Below are positions 9,689 to 18,283 of a stretch of 32,395 bases of DNA, in pieces. A program made the position numbers and the translations under genes. Source of the DNA: Bryobacterales bacterium. Its GTDB lineage: Bacteria; Acidobacteriota; Terriglobia; Bryobacterales; Bryobacteraceae. Location: positions 1 through 32,395 of the forward strand of contig JADLBD010000087.1 of the NCBI GenBank assembly GCA_020847975.1. Reading direction: 5' to 3'. Positions within the stretch are counted from its first letter, which is position 1, and every line of letters starts with the position of its first letter. Below the pieces are notes generated by a model, which worked only from the letters and a program-made list of their open reading frames with translations, had not been told where the DNA came from and did not search any database.

Positions 9689-12019
9689 TCAGACGCGCAT
9701 CTCGTAGCCAAGCCCGCGCATGCCTTCGATGATGGCGTCGCGAATGGCCCCTACTTCCTCGCTGGACAGCGTCCGGTCCGGCGCCGCGACGGTGAGGCGG
9801 AAGGAGACGCTTTTGGCGTCTTCCGGGAGAGGGGCGCCCTCATATTGGCGAAGGTAAGCGATGCTCTCCAGGAAGGGTCCGGCAAAGCTTGCCAACTGCT
9901 TTTGCAGGTCTCCCGCCAAGGCTCTTCGAGAAGCGAGCACCGAAAGATCGAAGGCGCTTTCCGGGAAGCGGCGTACGGGCTGATAGCGCTTCTCGACGGG
10001 CGCGAGCGCTTCCATCCGGGCCAGATCGACGTCGAGGACCACGGCGCGTCCTTCGGCGAAATCAGGATGAAATTCGAACAGGCGGCCCACCGTTTGCCCG
10101 CGCCAGTGGACATGAGCGGTGCGTGACGGATGCTCGAACATCCGCGCCGTGTCTGGCCGCAGTTCGCAACCGGGCATGAGGCACTCGGCAAGGCGCTTCA
10201 TCTCATAGAACGGTCCAATTTCCTTCGTGCGCTGATAGATAGCGGCGGCAAGATGCGGGATCTCGCCGGGCAGGCCGCTCGCGCGCTTGTGAATCTCCAT
10301 TCCAACCTCGAACAGCCGGAACTGATCGAAATGCTTGCTGTTCTCGCGGATGTTTTTCCAGACGCCGGGGATCAGAGTGCGGCGCAGCAAAGCCTGATCG
10401 ACGGAGATGGGATTCGCCACGGTGACATGGTCCGCGGGGGAAAGGCCAAAGCGGCGCACGTCCTCTTCGCTGAGGAAGCTGTAATTGTAGACCTCATGAT
10501 AGCCCTGGGCAGCCACGGCCTGGCGGACGGTACGGTGGAAGCGCCGGCGCGGATTGTCCGGCGGCGGCTCGGTGGGAACCACGGGCGCGGTGGGGGTGAT
10601 GGTGGCGTACCCGACCATGCGTCCGATCTCTTCCACCAGATCGTCCTTGATGGAAATGTCCTTGGTGGCGCGCCAGGTTGGGACGGATACCGAGAAGACG
10701 CCCGGACCGGACTCGCTCACGCCGAACATCAGGGACTCGAGGATGGAGCGAACCTCCGCGCTCTCGATGGGCCTTCCGAGCTTGCGGATGAGCCAGTCCA
10801 TGGGAAGGGTGATCGGCGCGGGAGAGTGCGCGGGCGCGGCGAGGTCGGCCAGACCGCCGGCCAGGCGGATTCCGGGGGAGACCAGTTCGAGCAGTTCCAC
10901 GGCGCGCGCGAGGCCGCGGACGGTATTCACCGGATCCTGCGATTTCTCGAACCGCATGGAGGCATCGGTTCGCAGCTTGAGACGGGAGGAGGTGCGGCGG
11001 ATGTTCGCCGCGTGAAAATTCGCGCTCTCGAGGACCAGCCGCGTGGTGGACTCGCCGATGGCGCTATCGAGGCCGCCGATGACGCCGGCAATCGCAATGG
11101 GGCCGTTCGCATCGGCGATGACGAGAGCGGCGGGCGTGAGATCGTACGCCTCATCGTTCAGGGCGGTGATGCGCTCCCCTGCGCGGGCATTGCGGACAAA
11201 GATGGTATCGCCCGCAAGCTTATCCGCGTCGAAGGCGTGCATCGGTTGGGCGAGTTCGGCCATGACGTAGTTCGTCACGTCGACAATGTTGTTAATGGGG
11301 TTGAGCCCGACCGCTTCCAGACGGTATTGCAGCCACAATGGGGAAGGCTGCACGGTGACGTTCTCGAAGACCAGCGCGCTGTAGCGGGGACAAAGCTGAA
11401 GATCTTCAATCCTGACCTCTACGGCAGCCGGCGCGCGGGGGATGCGATCGAGGTTCACGGGATCGAGCAGACGCTTTCCGATGATGGCAGCGACTTCACG
11501 CGCCATTCCGTGATGCCCCCAAAGATCCGGCCGGTGGGTAAGCGATTTGTTGTCCACCTCGATGACGTGGTCCGGGAGGATGCGCGGAAGCGGAGTGCCG
11601 GGCTCTGCGTCGAATTCAAGGATGCCTTCGTGATCACGGTTGATGCCGAGTTCGACGCCGCTCGCCAGCATTCCATCGCTCTCGACGCCGTCCACCACGC
11701 GCCTGCCGATCGGCCGGCCTTCGAGGGAGACCCCGGGCGGCACGTACGCGGTGACGATGCCGGGGCGGCAATTGGGAGCGCCGCAGACGACGGTGCGCCG
11801 GCCGAGCAGTCCGGCGTCCACGACGGCTTTGCGATTGTGGCTGCCGGCTATCGGGTCCGCCTCGAGGACACGCGCCGCTACTATCTGCGCGAAGTGCACG
11901 CCCACCGCCTCGACTCCTTCGCATTCGGCGGTCTTGATGGTGATGAGGCGCATCAGCTCAGCAGGTGAGGCTTCGAGGCCGTCCACCAGTTCGTGGATCC
12001 AGTTATAGGAAAACTTCAA
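9689..12019 (-). CDS. pheT: Phenylalanyl-tRNA synthetase beta subunit
   Basis: The 776-residue product has the PheT layout. MKFSYNWIHELVD begins the protein, followed by a tRNA-binding (EMAP/OB) domain with VCGAPNCRPG around residue 90-100. Next come the B3/B4 domain, the B5 domain and the catalytic-like domain (RRTLIPGVWKNIRENSK). The ferredoxin-like anticodon-binding domain at the C-terminus ends GMRGLGYEMRV. The length is slightly below the E. coli protein (795). It forms the alpha2-beta2 enzyme with PheS, charging tRNA-Phe in the cytoplasm and editing Tyr-tRNA-Phe through B3/B4. It starts 16 bases after the pheS stop, in the usual pheST operon order. Confidence 0.98.
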   Translation of the reverse strand: MKFSYNWIHELVDGLEASPAELMRLITIKTAECEGVEAVGVHFAQIVAARVLEADPIAGSHNRKAVVDAGLLGRRTVVCGAPNCRPGIVTAYVPPGVSLEGRPIGRRVVDGVESDGMLASGVELGINRDHEGILEFDAEPGTPLPRILPDHVIEVDNKSLTHRPDLWGHHGMAREVAAIIGKRLLDPVNLDRIPRAPAAVEVRIEDLQLCPRYSALVFENVTVQPSPLWLQYRLEAVGLNPINNIVDVTNYVMAELAQPMHAFDADKLAGDTIFVRNARAGERITALNDEAYDLTPAALVIADANGPIAIAGVIGGLDSAIGESTTRLVLESANFHAANIRRTSSRLKLRTDASMRFEKSQDPVNTVRGLARAVELLELVSPGIRLAGGLADLAAPAHSPAPITLPMDWLIRKLGRPIESAEVRSILESLMFGVSESGPGVFSVSVPTWRATKDISIKDDLVEEIGRMVGYATITPTAPVVPTEPPPDNPRRRFHRTVRQAVAAQGYHEVYNYSFLSEEDVRRFGLSPADHVTVANPISVDQALLRRTLIPGVWKNIRENSKHFDQFRLFEVGMEIHKRASGLPGEIPHLAAAIYQRTKEIGPFYEMKRLAECLMPGCELRPDTARMFEHPSRTAHVHWRGQTVGRLFEFHPDFAEGRAVVLDVDLARMEALAPVEKRYQPVRRFPESAFDLSVLASRRALAGDLQKQLASFAGPFLESIAYLRQYEGAPLPEDAKSVSFRLTVAAPDRTLSSEEVGAIRDAIIEGMRGLGYEMRV

Positions 12020-12035
12020 GGCAGTTCATCCTCAC

Positions 12036-13058
12036 TCAGAATTGACGCAGGAAGCGCAGGTCGCCGCTTTGCAGATGGCGGATATCGTCGATGCCGTAGC
12101 GCATCATCACGAGGCGGGTCAGGCCGAGACCGAAAGCGAAGCCTCCCCACTGCTCGGGATCGATGCCGCCCTGCCGGAGCACATTGGGATGCACCAGACC
12201 GCAGGGGAGCAACTCCACCCAGCCGCTCTGTTTGCATACGGCGCAGCCCGGACCTCCGCAGATGAGGCATTGGATGTCGAGTTCGAAGCCCGGCTCGACG
12301 AAGGGGAAGTATCCCGGCCGCAGCCGGACGGTGACCTCGCGACCGAAGATGTGACTGAGCAGCGTCTTCATGAAATACAGCATGTGGGCAATGGAGACGT
12401 CGCGGTCCACCATCATCCCCTCGAGTTGATAAAAGGTGTGCTCGTGGCTGGCGTCGACCTCTTCGTTGCGGAACACGCGTCCGGGCGCGATCATGCGCAG
12501 CGGCGGCCCGAGTTTCGCCATGCCCCTCACCTGCACTGGCGAAGTGTGAGTGCGCAGGCATTGCCCGTCGCCGAGCCAGAACGTATCCTGCATGTCGCGC
12601 GCGGGATGATCGGGCGGAATGTTTAGGGCATCGAAATTGTTGTACTCGGACTCGACCTCCGGCCCATCAAGGACGGCAACGCCCATGGAGGTGAAGAGGT
12701 CCTCGAGTTCCTGCTGGATCTGCGTGAGCGGATGCAGCGTGCCCGGACGCGGTCCCGGCGCCGGGAGAGTGACATCGATCCATTCGGCATCCAGGCGCGC
12801 CTGCAAGGCTTCATTGGCGAAGCGATTCTGGCGCTCTTCAAGCGCCGCTTCGAGATCGTTCTTGGCGGTGTTGAGCAGTTTCCCGACCCGGGCGCGATCC
12901 TCCGGCGTGAGTTTGCCCATGCCTTTGCTGATCTCGGCAAGCGCGCCCTTCCGGCCGAGTACCTCCACCCTCACGGTCTCGAGTTGCTCGGGGCTCGCCG
13001 CTGCCAGAATTCTCTCTCGCGCAGAGGTAGCCAGATTCTGTAGTTGTGATTCCAGCAT
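12036..13058 (-). CDS. pheS: Phenylalanyl-tRNA synthetase alpha subunit
   Basis: The 340-residue catalytic subunit shows class II synthetase motif 2 (RVFRNEEVDASHEHTFYQLEG) and motif 3 (GFAFGLGLTRLVMMRYGIDDIR). A four-cysteine CxxC-x4-CxxC element also lies in the region C-L-I-C-GGPG-C-AV-C, as in many bacterial PheS. The N-terminal coiled-coil that grips tRNA-Phe is visible. The start is the ATG at 13058 (MLESQLQNLATSARE); an upstream in-frame start at 13142 would run into the divergent tRNA-Cys and is rejected. The divergent tRNA gene leaves about 70 bases for both promoters. Bacterial pheST is often attenuated, but no leader peptide is apparent in this short gap. Confidence 0.98.
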   Translation of the reverse strand: MLESQLQNLATSARERILAAASPEQLETVRVEVLGRKGALAEISKGMGKLTPEDRARVGKLLNTAKNDLEAALEERQNRFANEALQARLDAEWIDVTLPAPGPRPGTLHPLTQIQQELEDLFTSMGVAVLDGPEVESEYNNFDALNIPPDHPARDMQDTFWLGDGQCLRTHTSPVQVRGMAKLGPPLRMIAPGRVFRNEEVDASHEHTFYQLEGMMVDRDVSIAHMLYFMKTLLSHIFGREVTVRLRPGYFPFVEPGFELDIQCLICGGPGCAVCKQSGWVELLPCGLVHPNVLRQGGIDPEQWGGFAFGLGLTRLVMMRYGIDDIRHLQSGDLRFLRQF

Positions 13059-13101
13059 GTCAGGGAAAACTTCTATTCTAGCAGCGGCAGACAAGGTGTG
13101 G

Positions 13102-13107
13102 CATAAT
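13102..13107 (+). promoter_or_regulatory. Possible -10 element for tRNA-Cys
   Basis: CATAAT differs from the TATAAT consensus at one base and lies 21 bases before the tRNA 5' end, a suitable distance for a short leader. No good -35 hexamer is seen at the right spacing. Confidence 0.35.
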
Positions 13108-13128
13108 AGCAAGTTAACCCACCCTACC

Positions 13129-13203
<75 letters not shown>

Positions 13204-13315
13204 ATAGGCTTTTTGGGACTCGGTAGGCCCTGTCGAGCGGCTTTCGGTTTTGCGGACTGGTCACGAGGGCGATCCATGCTCACCCTCGAAGGCGCGCTCG
13301 ATGTCCTGTGCGCCG

Positions 13316-13588
13316 CCCCCTGTCGCCGAGCGCCGCGGCCTGCGCGGCCGCCTGCTGCGCATCGACTCCTTGAGCACACCGGACCTGATGGAACTGGTCC
13401 GCAGACTCGAGGACCCCGTCCCGCGAGGTCCCCATGTCAGGCCAGCATTGGGCTGAGCGCTCCCCGGCTCCGCAGCCAGGCGGTGACCGGCTGGCGGATC
13501 GCGTTCTGCCCTCGCCGGCCTGGCCGCGCAGATCGCCATCCGGGATCTGCTGACTATGTTCATCGCCTTCTGGCGCGGGCTCCCCTGA
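13316..13588 (+). pseudogene. Degraded coding remnant, unrecognised
   Basis: Two short stretches with strong codon-like GC3 bias lie in different frames. One spans 13316-13456 and reads like GLRGRLLRIDSLSTPDLMELV before a stop; the other spans 13490-13588 and reads like AQIAIRDLLTMFIAFWRGLP before a stop. A rho-independent terminator follows at 13605-13642. This looks like one or two small genes destroyed by frameshifts. The family is not recognised. The rest of 13204-13315 shows nothing clear. Confidence 0.3.
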
Positions 13589-13604
13589 TCCCGGACACAA
13601 TCGC

Positions 13605-13642
13605 AAGCGGGCGTTCCGCAAGAAGGCCCGCTTTTGTTTTTT
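13605..13642 (+). terminator. Rho-independent terminator
   Basis: An eight-base GC-rich stem, AAGCGGGC (13605-13612) with GCCCGCTT (13626-13633), is followed by a T-rich run interrupted by one G (to 13642). It would end transcription coming from the tRNA-Cys side and the gene relics, insulating the downstream toxin-type operon. Confidence 0.75.
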
Positions 13643-13674
13643 CCTGAGACAACTGTCTAGGAAAAAGCACTAGT

Positions 13675-13709
13675 TCTACAGGGCGCGGTTGCGCCCTATA
13701 CTGGAGGTG
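13675..13709 (+). promoter_or_regulatory. Promoter with palindromic spacer and strong RBS for the toxin-type operon
   Basis: A TCTACA hexamer (13675-13680) and a TATACT hexamer (13697-13702) are 16 bases apart. The spacer is itself a perfect inverted repeat, GGGCGC-GGTT-GCGCCC (13681-13696). GGAGGTG (13703-13709) follows, five bases past its GGAGG core from the ATG at 13713. A second inverted repeat, AGACA-AC-TGTCT, sits upstream at 13647-13658. A palindrome between -35 and -10 is the expected position of a repressor operator. The close RBS leaves little room for a normal leader, so the -10 may be wrong. Confidence 0.45.
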
Positions 13710-13712
13710 AGT

Positions 13713-14150
13713 ATGGCTTCTCAGTGCTCGGCGCTCTATGCTACGTGGCTTCCCCTTTACCACGGCCTCATGGCTGCGATTACCGAAGCAGAACTCCATC
13801 TACGCCGTGGCAAGGCTGGGGACGACGACCTGAAGGCCGTTCGGGATCACGGTGTTGCGTTGCTCAAATGGTATGAGGCCGACAGCGAAAATGCCTCGGA
13901 AGACTTGCCGGACCTGCAGTCGCTGATCCGGGACGGGCTTCATCTCAGTCTGCAATTCCGGGAATTGATCGACGCCTTGGGGCGGACGGAGGGTGATCCT
14001 CTCTTCGCGCTGTATGATGACATCGCTGATCATGCCGAGACGCTTGCCGAGAGCTTTGATCCTAAGCTCAAGGAAAGCATCCGTCAAGCCGAGATGGAGC
14101 CTGGGGAGATCATGTCCCACGACGATTTCTGGCGGCTGCTGAGCGCCTGA
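13713..14150 (+). CDS. Putative antitoxin-position protein of a RelE/ParE-like module
   Basis: The product is 145 residues, mostly helical and acidic, with no recognised DNA-binding motif. It contains DLKAVRDHGVALLKWYEA, a long middle region, and DPLFALYDDIADHAETLAESF. It ends in EPGEIMSHDDFWRLLSA; an E-P-G-x-x-x-(S/T)-H-(D/E)-(D/E) tail of this kind is seen in several antitoxins paired with ParE-like toxins. The start at 13713 is fixed by a near-consensus Shine-Dalgarno. The next gene begins one base after its stop, so the two are translationally coupled. It is longer than typical 80-100-residue antitoxins; the N-terminal domain is unrecognised. The antitoxin role is inferred from position. 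Confidence 0.6.
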   Translation: MASQCSALYATWLPLYHGLMAAITEAELHLRRGKAGDDDLKAVRDHGVALLKWYEADSENASEDLPDLQSLIRDGLHLSLQFRELIDALGRTEGDPLFALYDDIADHAETLAESFDPKLKESIRQAEMEPGEIMSHDDFWRLLSA

Positions 14151-14151
14151 A

Positions 14152-14403
14152 ATGGCGCTTGAGATCCAATCCACAAACGCTTTCGTGAGAGCGGTCAAAC
14201 ACCTCGACCCTGACGCAAGAGAGCAGATAGGCCTGGGTATCGCAAGTTACGCCGCCCTTGGACGTGGGGATACAAAGGCACTGAAAGGCAACCTCAAGGG
14301 AAAGCTCCGCCTGCGCGTCGGTAAATGGCGCGTCATTTTTCGGATCGATGAGGCGCGCACCATGGTTCTCCTTAACGTGGGTAAACGCGGGGATATCTAC
14401 TGA
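14152..14403 (+). CDS. RelE/ParE-superfamily toxin-like protein
   Basis: The 83-residue basic protein has the RelE/ParE layout: an N-terminal helical hairpin, then LKG-x-LRLRVGKWRVIFRID and VLLNVGKRGDIY strands. The L-R-V-G-x-(W/Y)-R-V-I-(F/Y)-x-(I/V) and V-G-x-R-x-(D)-(I/V)-Y signatures typify this fold. RelE members cleave mRNA at the ribosome and ParE members poison gyrase; sequence alone does not separate them here. It follows its partner by one base. It lies inside the stretch bounded by tRNA-Cys repeats. Confidence 0.8.
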   Translation: MALEIQSTNAFVRAVKHLDPDAREQIGLGIASYAALGRGDTKALKGNLKGKLRLRVGKWRVIFRIDEARTMVLLNVGKRGDIY

Positions 14404-14425
14404 GCTACTGATCTGTTCCCCCTTG

Positions 14426-14710
14426 TCAGAACTGATCCACCGCCGCCTGCAATTCAGCTACGCGCGCCGTTTCCGCCTCGAGTTCCTCCACCAGGCGCAG
14501 GACGGAATCCGGATGCAGAGCTCCCACTCGCTCCCGGACATGCGCCGCGACCGGCATGTCTGCCGCGTTCCGCGCTACCGGATCAGACGCGAACTACCCG
14601 AGCAGCCGCGCCGCCTCCTCGAACCGGCGCCCCTCTTCCTTGAGCGCCACCGTCAACGCCACTGTTCTGCTCTTGGCCTGCCGCAGCGCCGCATAGATGC
14701 GTCCCTGCAT
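14426..14710 (-). pseudogene. Small ORF interrupted by an in-frame amber codon
   Basis: On the minus strand a frame starting at ATG 14710 encodes MQGRIYAALRQAKSRTVAL and continues to a TAG at 14594-14596. The same frame then stays open as FASDPVARNAADMP through VEELEAETARVAELQ to TGA 14426. Both halves show high GC3 and charged helix-like sequence, and the second half looks like a coiled coil. This suggests one roughly 94-codon gene broken by a nonsense mutation, or two tiny genes. The product is not recognised. Nothing else is seen in 14404-14864 besides this and the tRNA fragment. Confidence 0.35.
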
Positions 14711-14808
14711 CACTCATCGCCCCTCAGTCTAATCCGCCCCGTTTTCCCGGGGAAAATCCCAGTATCTCCGCACTTCACTAAACTAAACCAAACAGGTAGA
14801 ACAGCCGT

Positions 14809-14838
14809 AGGTCTGCAAACCTTTACTCGCGGGTTCGA
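14809..14838 (+). repeat. Partial tRNA-Cys copy (right direct repeat)
   Basis: Thirty bases match the anticodon-stem-to-T-loop part of the tRNA-Cys at 13155-13185, with one A fewer in the anticodon-loop run. Acceptor stem, D-arm and the 3' half of the T-arm are absent, so this is not a functional tRNA. It lies 1654 bases from the first copy and is a likely integration or duplication scar. Confidence 0.7.
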
Positions 14839-14864
14839 GGCCACAGCGGACGAAGCGATCGGCT

Positions 14865-17800
14865 TTAATTGACTGCGATTCTAGGGTCCAGGTCGCCCCT
14901 GGTGGGGCTGTCGACGCCGCCGATGCGGATGGTGACGTCGAGGGCGTCGCCGCGGAGGTGATCGCCGGGGACGTAGAGGTCGATTTCGTAGATACCGACA
15001 AGGCCGGGGGCGAGGCCGCTCCATTCGACGGCGATGGCGGCTTCTTTGTAGCGGGGGTCGCCGAAGAAGACGCTCACGGGGTCGGTGACAGCGGGCGGGG
15101 ATGAAGGCGCGGGGTCGCCGGCGGTGACTTTGCCGCCCTTCGTGGGACCAAGGCCGGTAGCGTACATGACAAGGCGCTGGTCGCGGGTGGTGGGGTCCTG
15201 TTTGGTGACAGGGCTGCCGTCGGAGTGGTAGATGGCGGGCTGCTTCGATTGGGGATCCATGAGGACCGCCGGGGCGTACTTGGAAAGGGTGACTTGGGAA
15301 GGCGCGAGCGGGGCAGCTTTCCGATCCAGGGAGCGGACCACAACCGGGTAGCGTCCGGCGGCGAGATCGTTAGGGATGAGAGCATTGATCTGGCCGGTGG
15401 ACGTCATGGTGAGGGGCATGGGCCGGTTGTTGATGGTGACGCAAGCGCCGCCGAGGACGGTGGGGAGGGTGGAATCGTTGGAAGCGGAGCCATCGCCCGC
15501 GAGGTTGCGGCCGAAGATGGAAACCATGCTGCCCGGAGCAATGGAAGGTTTGAGGTTCGCAATGTTGACGATGCCGTTTTGGGTGACCTGCGGGCGGTCG
15601 GCCGGCGGAATGGCGTCGAGGGCGACGATGCTGAGGCCGCTGGTGGTGAGGAAGTAGGCCGTCGAGCCGGAGGGATTGACGGCGAGGAGACGTCCGGAAA
15701 CGTTGGCGCGGGCTGTGCCGGTGACGGTGGAGATGGGGCCCTCGATGGTGGGGACGCTGCGCGTTGTGTTGCCCGTATTCGCATCGGCCACTTCGATGAC
15801 GGGGGCGTCGCTGGTGAGAGGGTTGTTGGCCTGAAGGCGCACCGGTTGGGTGAAGCGGACGAAGGAAGTGAGGTTGAGCGGGGCGACGGCGGAGACGGGG
15901 CGCGGTGTGGTGGTGGTGGTATTTCCGCGGCCTGCCGTGGCGATGCTCCCGGCGGAACCGGTGGGGGTGAGGGCAGGGTTGAGGACGGTTCCATTGACCA
16001 GGAAGTAGCGGCCTCCGGGGCCGGCGCCGACGGGTCCGAAATAGCCTTGGATGGGCGGCGTGAAGACCTGGCGGCCCTGGACAAATTCATCGGTGGCGGC
16101 GTCGTAGAGATAGACGTAACCGTTGCCGGCAAGGAGCATCGCGTACTCGCCATTCGGGGTGGCTGCGAAAGTCCGGGGCGCTGTGACTGTGGCTGTTCCG
16201 ATGACGGGACTGACGGCTCTGGGGATGGCTTCATTGCCCACAACCTTCCAGATGGAGCCGTTGTTCATGATGATGAGGGGCCCGCGCTGGGTAGAGACGA
16301 TTTGCGACGGGGTGACGAGGGCGGCGGTGGCGTTGAACGGAAGTGGAGGGAAATGGACGCGATCCACCACTTGGCCGGCGTCCAGATCGACGATGCTGAT
16401 GCTTTCACCGCCGCTGTTGGCGACGTAGAGAGTGGTGTTGTCCTGGCTGAGCGCGATGGAGCGCGGCAACTGCCCGACCTTGATGGGAGTGAGAAAGGTT
16501 TTCGAGTCCGCGTCGAAGACCTCGATGCGATTCATGCCGGAATTAGCGACATAGACGCGGTTTCTGGCGGCATCGTAGAGAACGTCCTCGAGGCCTTCGT
16601 TAGCAGAAATGCCGACAGGCACGGCGACGACATTCGCTCTGGCTTCGGCGTCACGATTGTTTTGATAGACGCGCACGCGCGCGGGGATATTGATGGCTTC
16701 CGGGGATTGGATGAGGAAGTCATGAACGGGGGAGACGGTTCCCAGCGTGCGGTTGTTGACGGAGTTATAGGTGATGTCCATCGAGGGACCGTCCGGGGAC
16801 TGCTGCACACGGACTTGGGGGGCGGTCTGGAAGATGGCGTTGTTCTGCCCGCCGGCTCCACCAGCAGGAAGTTGAGGAGCGGTGGGCGCAGTGCCGCCGC
16901 CGGGAACAGTAGGGGGAATCACGATGATGACGCCCCCGCCAGGTATGCCGCCGCCAGGCCCACCCACTCCGCCAAGGCCTCCGGGGCCTGTGGGGTTAAG
17001 CTGAAGAACCTGGGCGTTGGCGGTGAGCCGGCCGCGGCCGGCGTTGGACATCTGGATGTGCGCCGTACGCTGGCTGCTGGTAACGCCGCACTGATCGTTG
17101 GCGACGAGGACGGCGCTGGTGGGGAGTGAGAGGATCGGGTTGTTGGCGGCCGAGCCGATGGGGATGGTGGTGAAACCGGATTCGGAGATGGCGTAGATGG
17201 TGTTGCCGTCGCTCGAGATGAGCATTTTACCGGCGAGGTTCTCGGGCATCTGGAAGGCCGTCTGGATGAGGAGGTTGTCCGGGTCGTTCACCATCAACTG
17301 GGCGACGTTGGGGCGGGTAGGAGGATTGGCGACGGGAGCAACGTTGAAGGCCGAGTAGAGGGTCCCGCCGTCGGGCGAAAAGACGCTTCCTCCCTGGTTC
17401 TGCTGGGTGTTGAAGTTGGTTCCGGGCTGGATGGGATAGGGGGCGTTGGCGAGGTTCTGCTGGGCGATTACTTCGAGGGTCTGGGTATCAAAGAGGGTCA
17501 AACCGCTCATGAATTTGGAGCCGTCCGGGGAGACGGCAAGGACGCTCGAGACGTTGTTAACGATTCGGCTGCGCAGGATCACTCCGGAGGCGACTTCATA
17601 AACGAAGACGGCCCGGGTGGTGTTGTTGGGAATATTGACGCCGATGATGTAATTGCCGTTGGGCGTGGCGGTGAGTTGGCTGCGGTTGGCGAGGAAGGCG
17701 CGCCCGGCGGGAGGAGCCCCCGGAGGCAGCGAGGGCGCGGATGGCACGAAGACAACGTTGGCGATGGATCCATTGTCGTTGGGGTCGAAGATGAGGAGCG

Positions 17801-18230
17801 TATTTTGCGAGTTGTTGGGGCCGGTGCCGATGGTGGTGATGAGGGCGCGCCCATCATTGCCGACAGCGATGCCTTCGGGACGGGCGGGAAGGCTGGGCCG
17901 GTTGACGACGCCCAAACGGTCGAGATCGATGATGTTGAGGGAGGAGGAGTTATGGCAGACGACGTAGAGGAACTTCCTGTCGGCGGAAAGGGCGGCCGCC
18001 AGCGGAAGCGAATCCGTAGCGACGGAATTGACCTGGCGGATGGGGCTCGGGGGAAGCGAGTAGACTTCGACGCGGTTGGCGTTTGTGTTGACGAGATAAA
18101 GCCGGCGGCGAGCCTCATCGAGGACGATGTCACCGGCGCTTCCGACAACCGTGGTGACGGAGCCGAAGGTAGCGGCAAAGCCGTTCGGAATCAGTGAGAT
18201 AAACAACAAGACCGGGAACAGGCGAAGCAT
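14865..18230 (-). CDS. Secreted YVTN-type beta-propeller protein with TIGR03437 C-terminal domain
   Basis: The predicted protein has 1121 residues. A signal peptide (MLRLFPVLLFISLIPNGFAA) is followed by YVTN/lactonase-like propeller repeats, for example DIVLDEARRRLYLVNTNANRVEVY and RNRVYVANSGMNRIEVFD. A Gly/Pro-rich linker divides two propeller regions near residues 415-470. The last ~240 residues form the TIGR03437-type domain: IANLKPSIAPGSMVSIFGRNLA, then a V-x-I-N-N segment, P-x-Q-I-N-like ALIP, and VMYATGLGPT. That domain is strongly expanded in Solibacter-type Acidobacteria and its role is unknown. The ATG at 18230 is preferred over TTG 18272 because it begins a clean signal peptide; neither has a clear Shine-Dalgarno. 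It follows the TolC-like gene by about 50 bases. An extracellular or envelope role is likely. Confidence 0.88.
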   Translation of the reverse strand: MLRLFPVLLFISLIPNGFAATFGSVTTVVGSAGDIVLDEARRRLYLVNTNANRVEVYSLPPSPIRQVNSVATDSLPLAAALSADRKFLYVVCHNSSSLNIIDLDRLGVVNRPSLPARPEGIAVGNDGRALITTIGTGPNNSQNTLLIFDPNDNGSIANVVFVPSAPSLPPGAPPAGRAFLANRSQLTATPNGNYIIGVNIPNNTTRAVFVYEVASGVILRSRIVNNVSSVLAVSPDGSKFMSGLTLFDTQTLEVIAQQNLANAPYPIQPGTNFNTQQNQGGSVFSPDGGTLYSAFNVAPVANPPTRPNVAQLMVNDPDNLLIQTAFQMPENLAGKMLISSDGNTIYAISESGFTTIPIGSAANNPILSLPTSAVLVANDQCGVTSSQRTAHIQMSNAGRGRLTANAQVLQLNPTGPGGLGGVGGPGGGIPGGGVIIVIPPTVPGGGTAPTAPQLPAGGAGGQNNAIFQTAPQVRVQQSPDGPSMDITYNSVNNRTLGTVSPVHDFLIQSPEAINIPARVRVYQNNRDAEARANVVAVPVGISANEGLEDVLYDAARNRVYVANSGMNRIEVFDADSKTFLTPIKVGQLPRSIALSQDNTTLYVANSGGESISIVDLDAGQVVDRVHFPPLPFNATAALVTPSQIVSTQRGPLIIMNNGSIWKVVGNEAIPRAVSPVIGTATVTAPRTFAATPNGEYAMLLAGNGYVYLYDAATDEFVQGRQVFTPPIQGYFGPVGAGPGGRYFLVNGTVLNPALTPTGSAGSIATAGRGNTTTTTPRPVSAVAPLNLTSFVRFTQPVRLQANNPLTSDAPVIEVADANTGNTTRSVPTIEGPISTVTGTARANVSGRLLAVNPSGSTAYFLTTSGLSIVALDAIPPADRPQVTQNGIVNIANLKPSIAPGSMVSIFGRNLAGDGSASNDSTLPTVLGGACVTINNRPMPLTMTSTGQINALIPNDLAAGRYPVVVRSLDRKAAPLAPSQVTLSKYAPAVLMDPQSKQPAIYHSDGSPVTKQDPTTRDQRLVMYATGLGPTKGGKVTAGDPAPSSPPAVTDPVSVFFGDPRYKEAAIAVEWSGLAPGLVGIYEIDLYVPGDHLRGDALDVTIRIGGVDSPTRGDLDPRIAVN

Positions 18231-18283
18231 TAGTTTATGTTTAACCCCGGGTCGTGGCAAAAAGTTGCGCAAGCGCGCACGCT

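Noticed and set aside
10130..11968. 612-codon plus-strand open frame opposite pheT
   Set aside because: Mirror of a high-GC coding gene; composition is rich in Asp/Gly/His/Arg without any motif, and pheT is certain on the other strand.
14809..14838. Second tRNA-Cys gene
   Set aside because: Acceptor stem, D-arm and the 3' T-stem are missing, so it cannot fold as a tRNA.
15225..17129. 634-codon plus-strand open frame opposite the TIGR03437 gene
   Set aside because: The Gly/Asp/Val-dominated translation is the reverse-strand shadow of the repeat-rich propeller gene.
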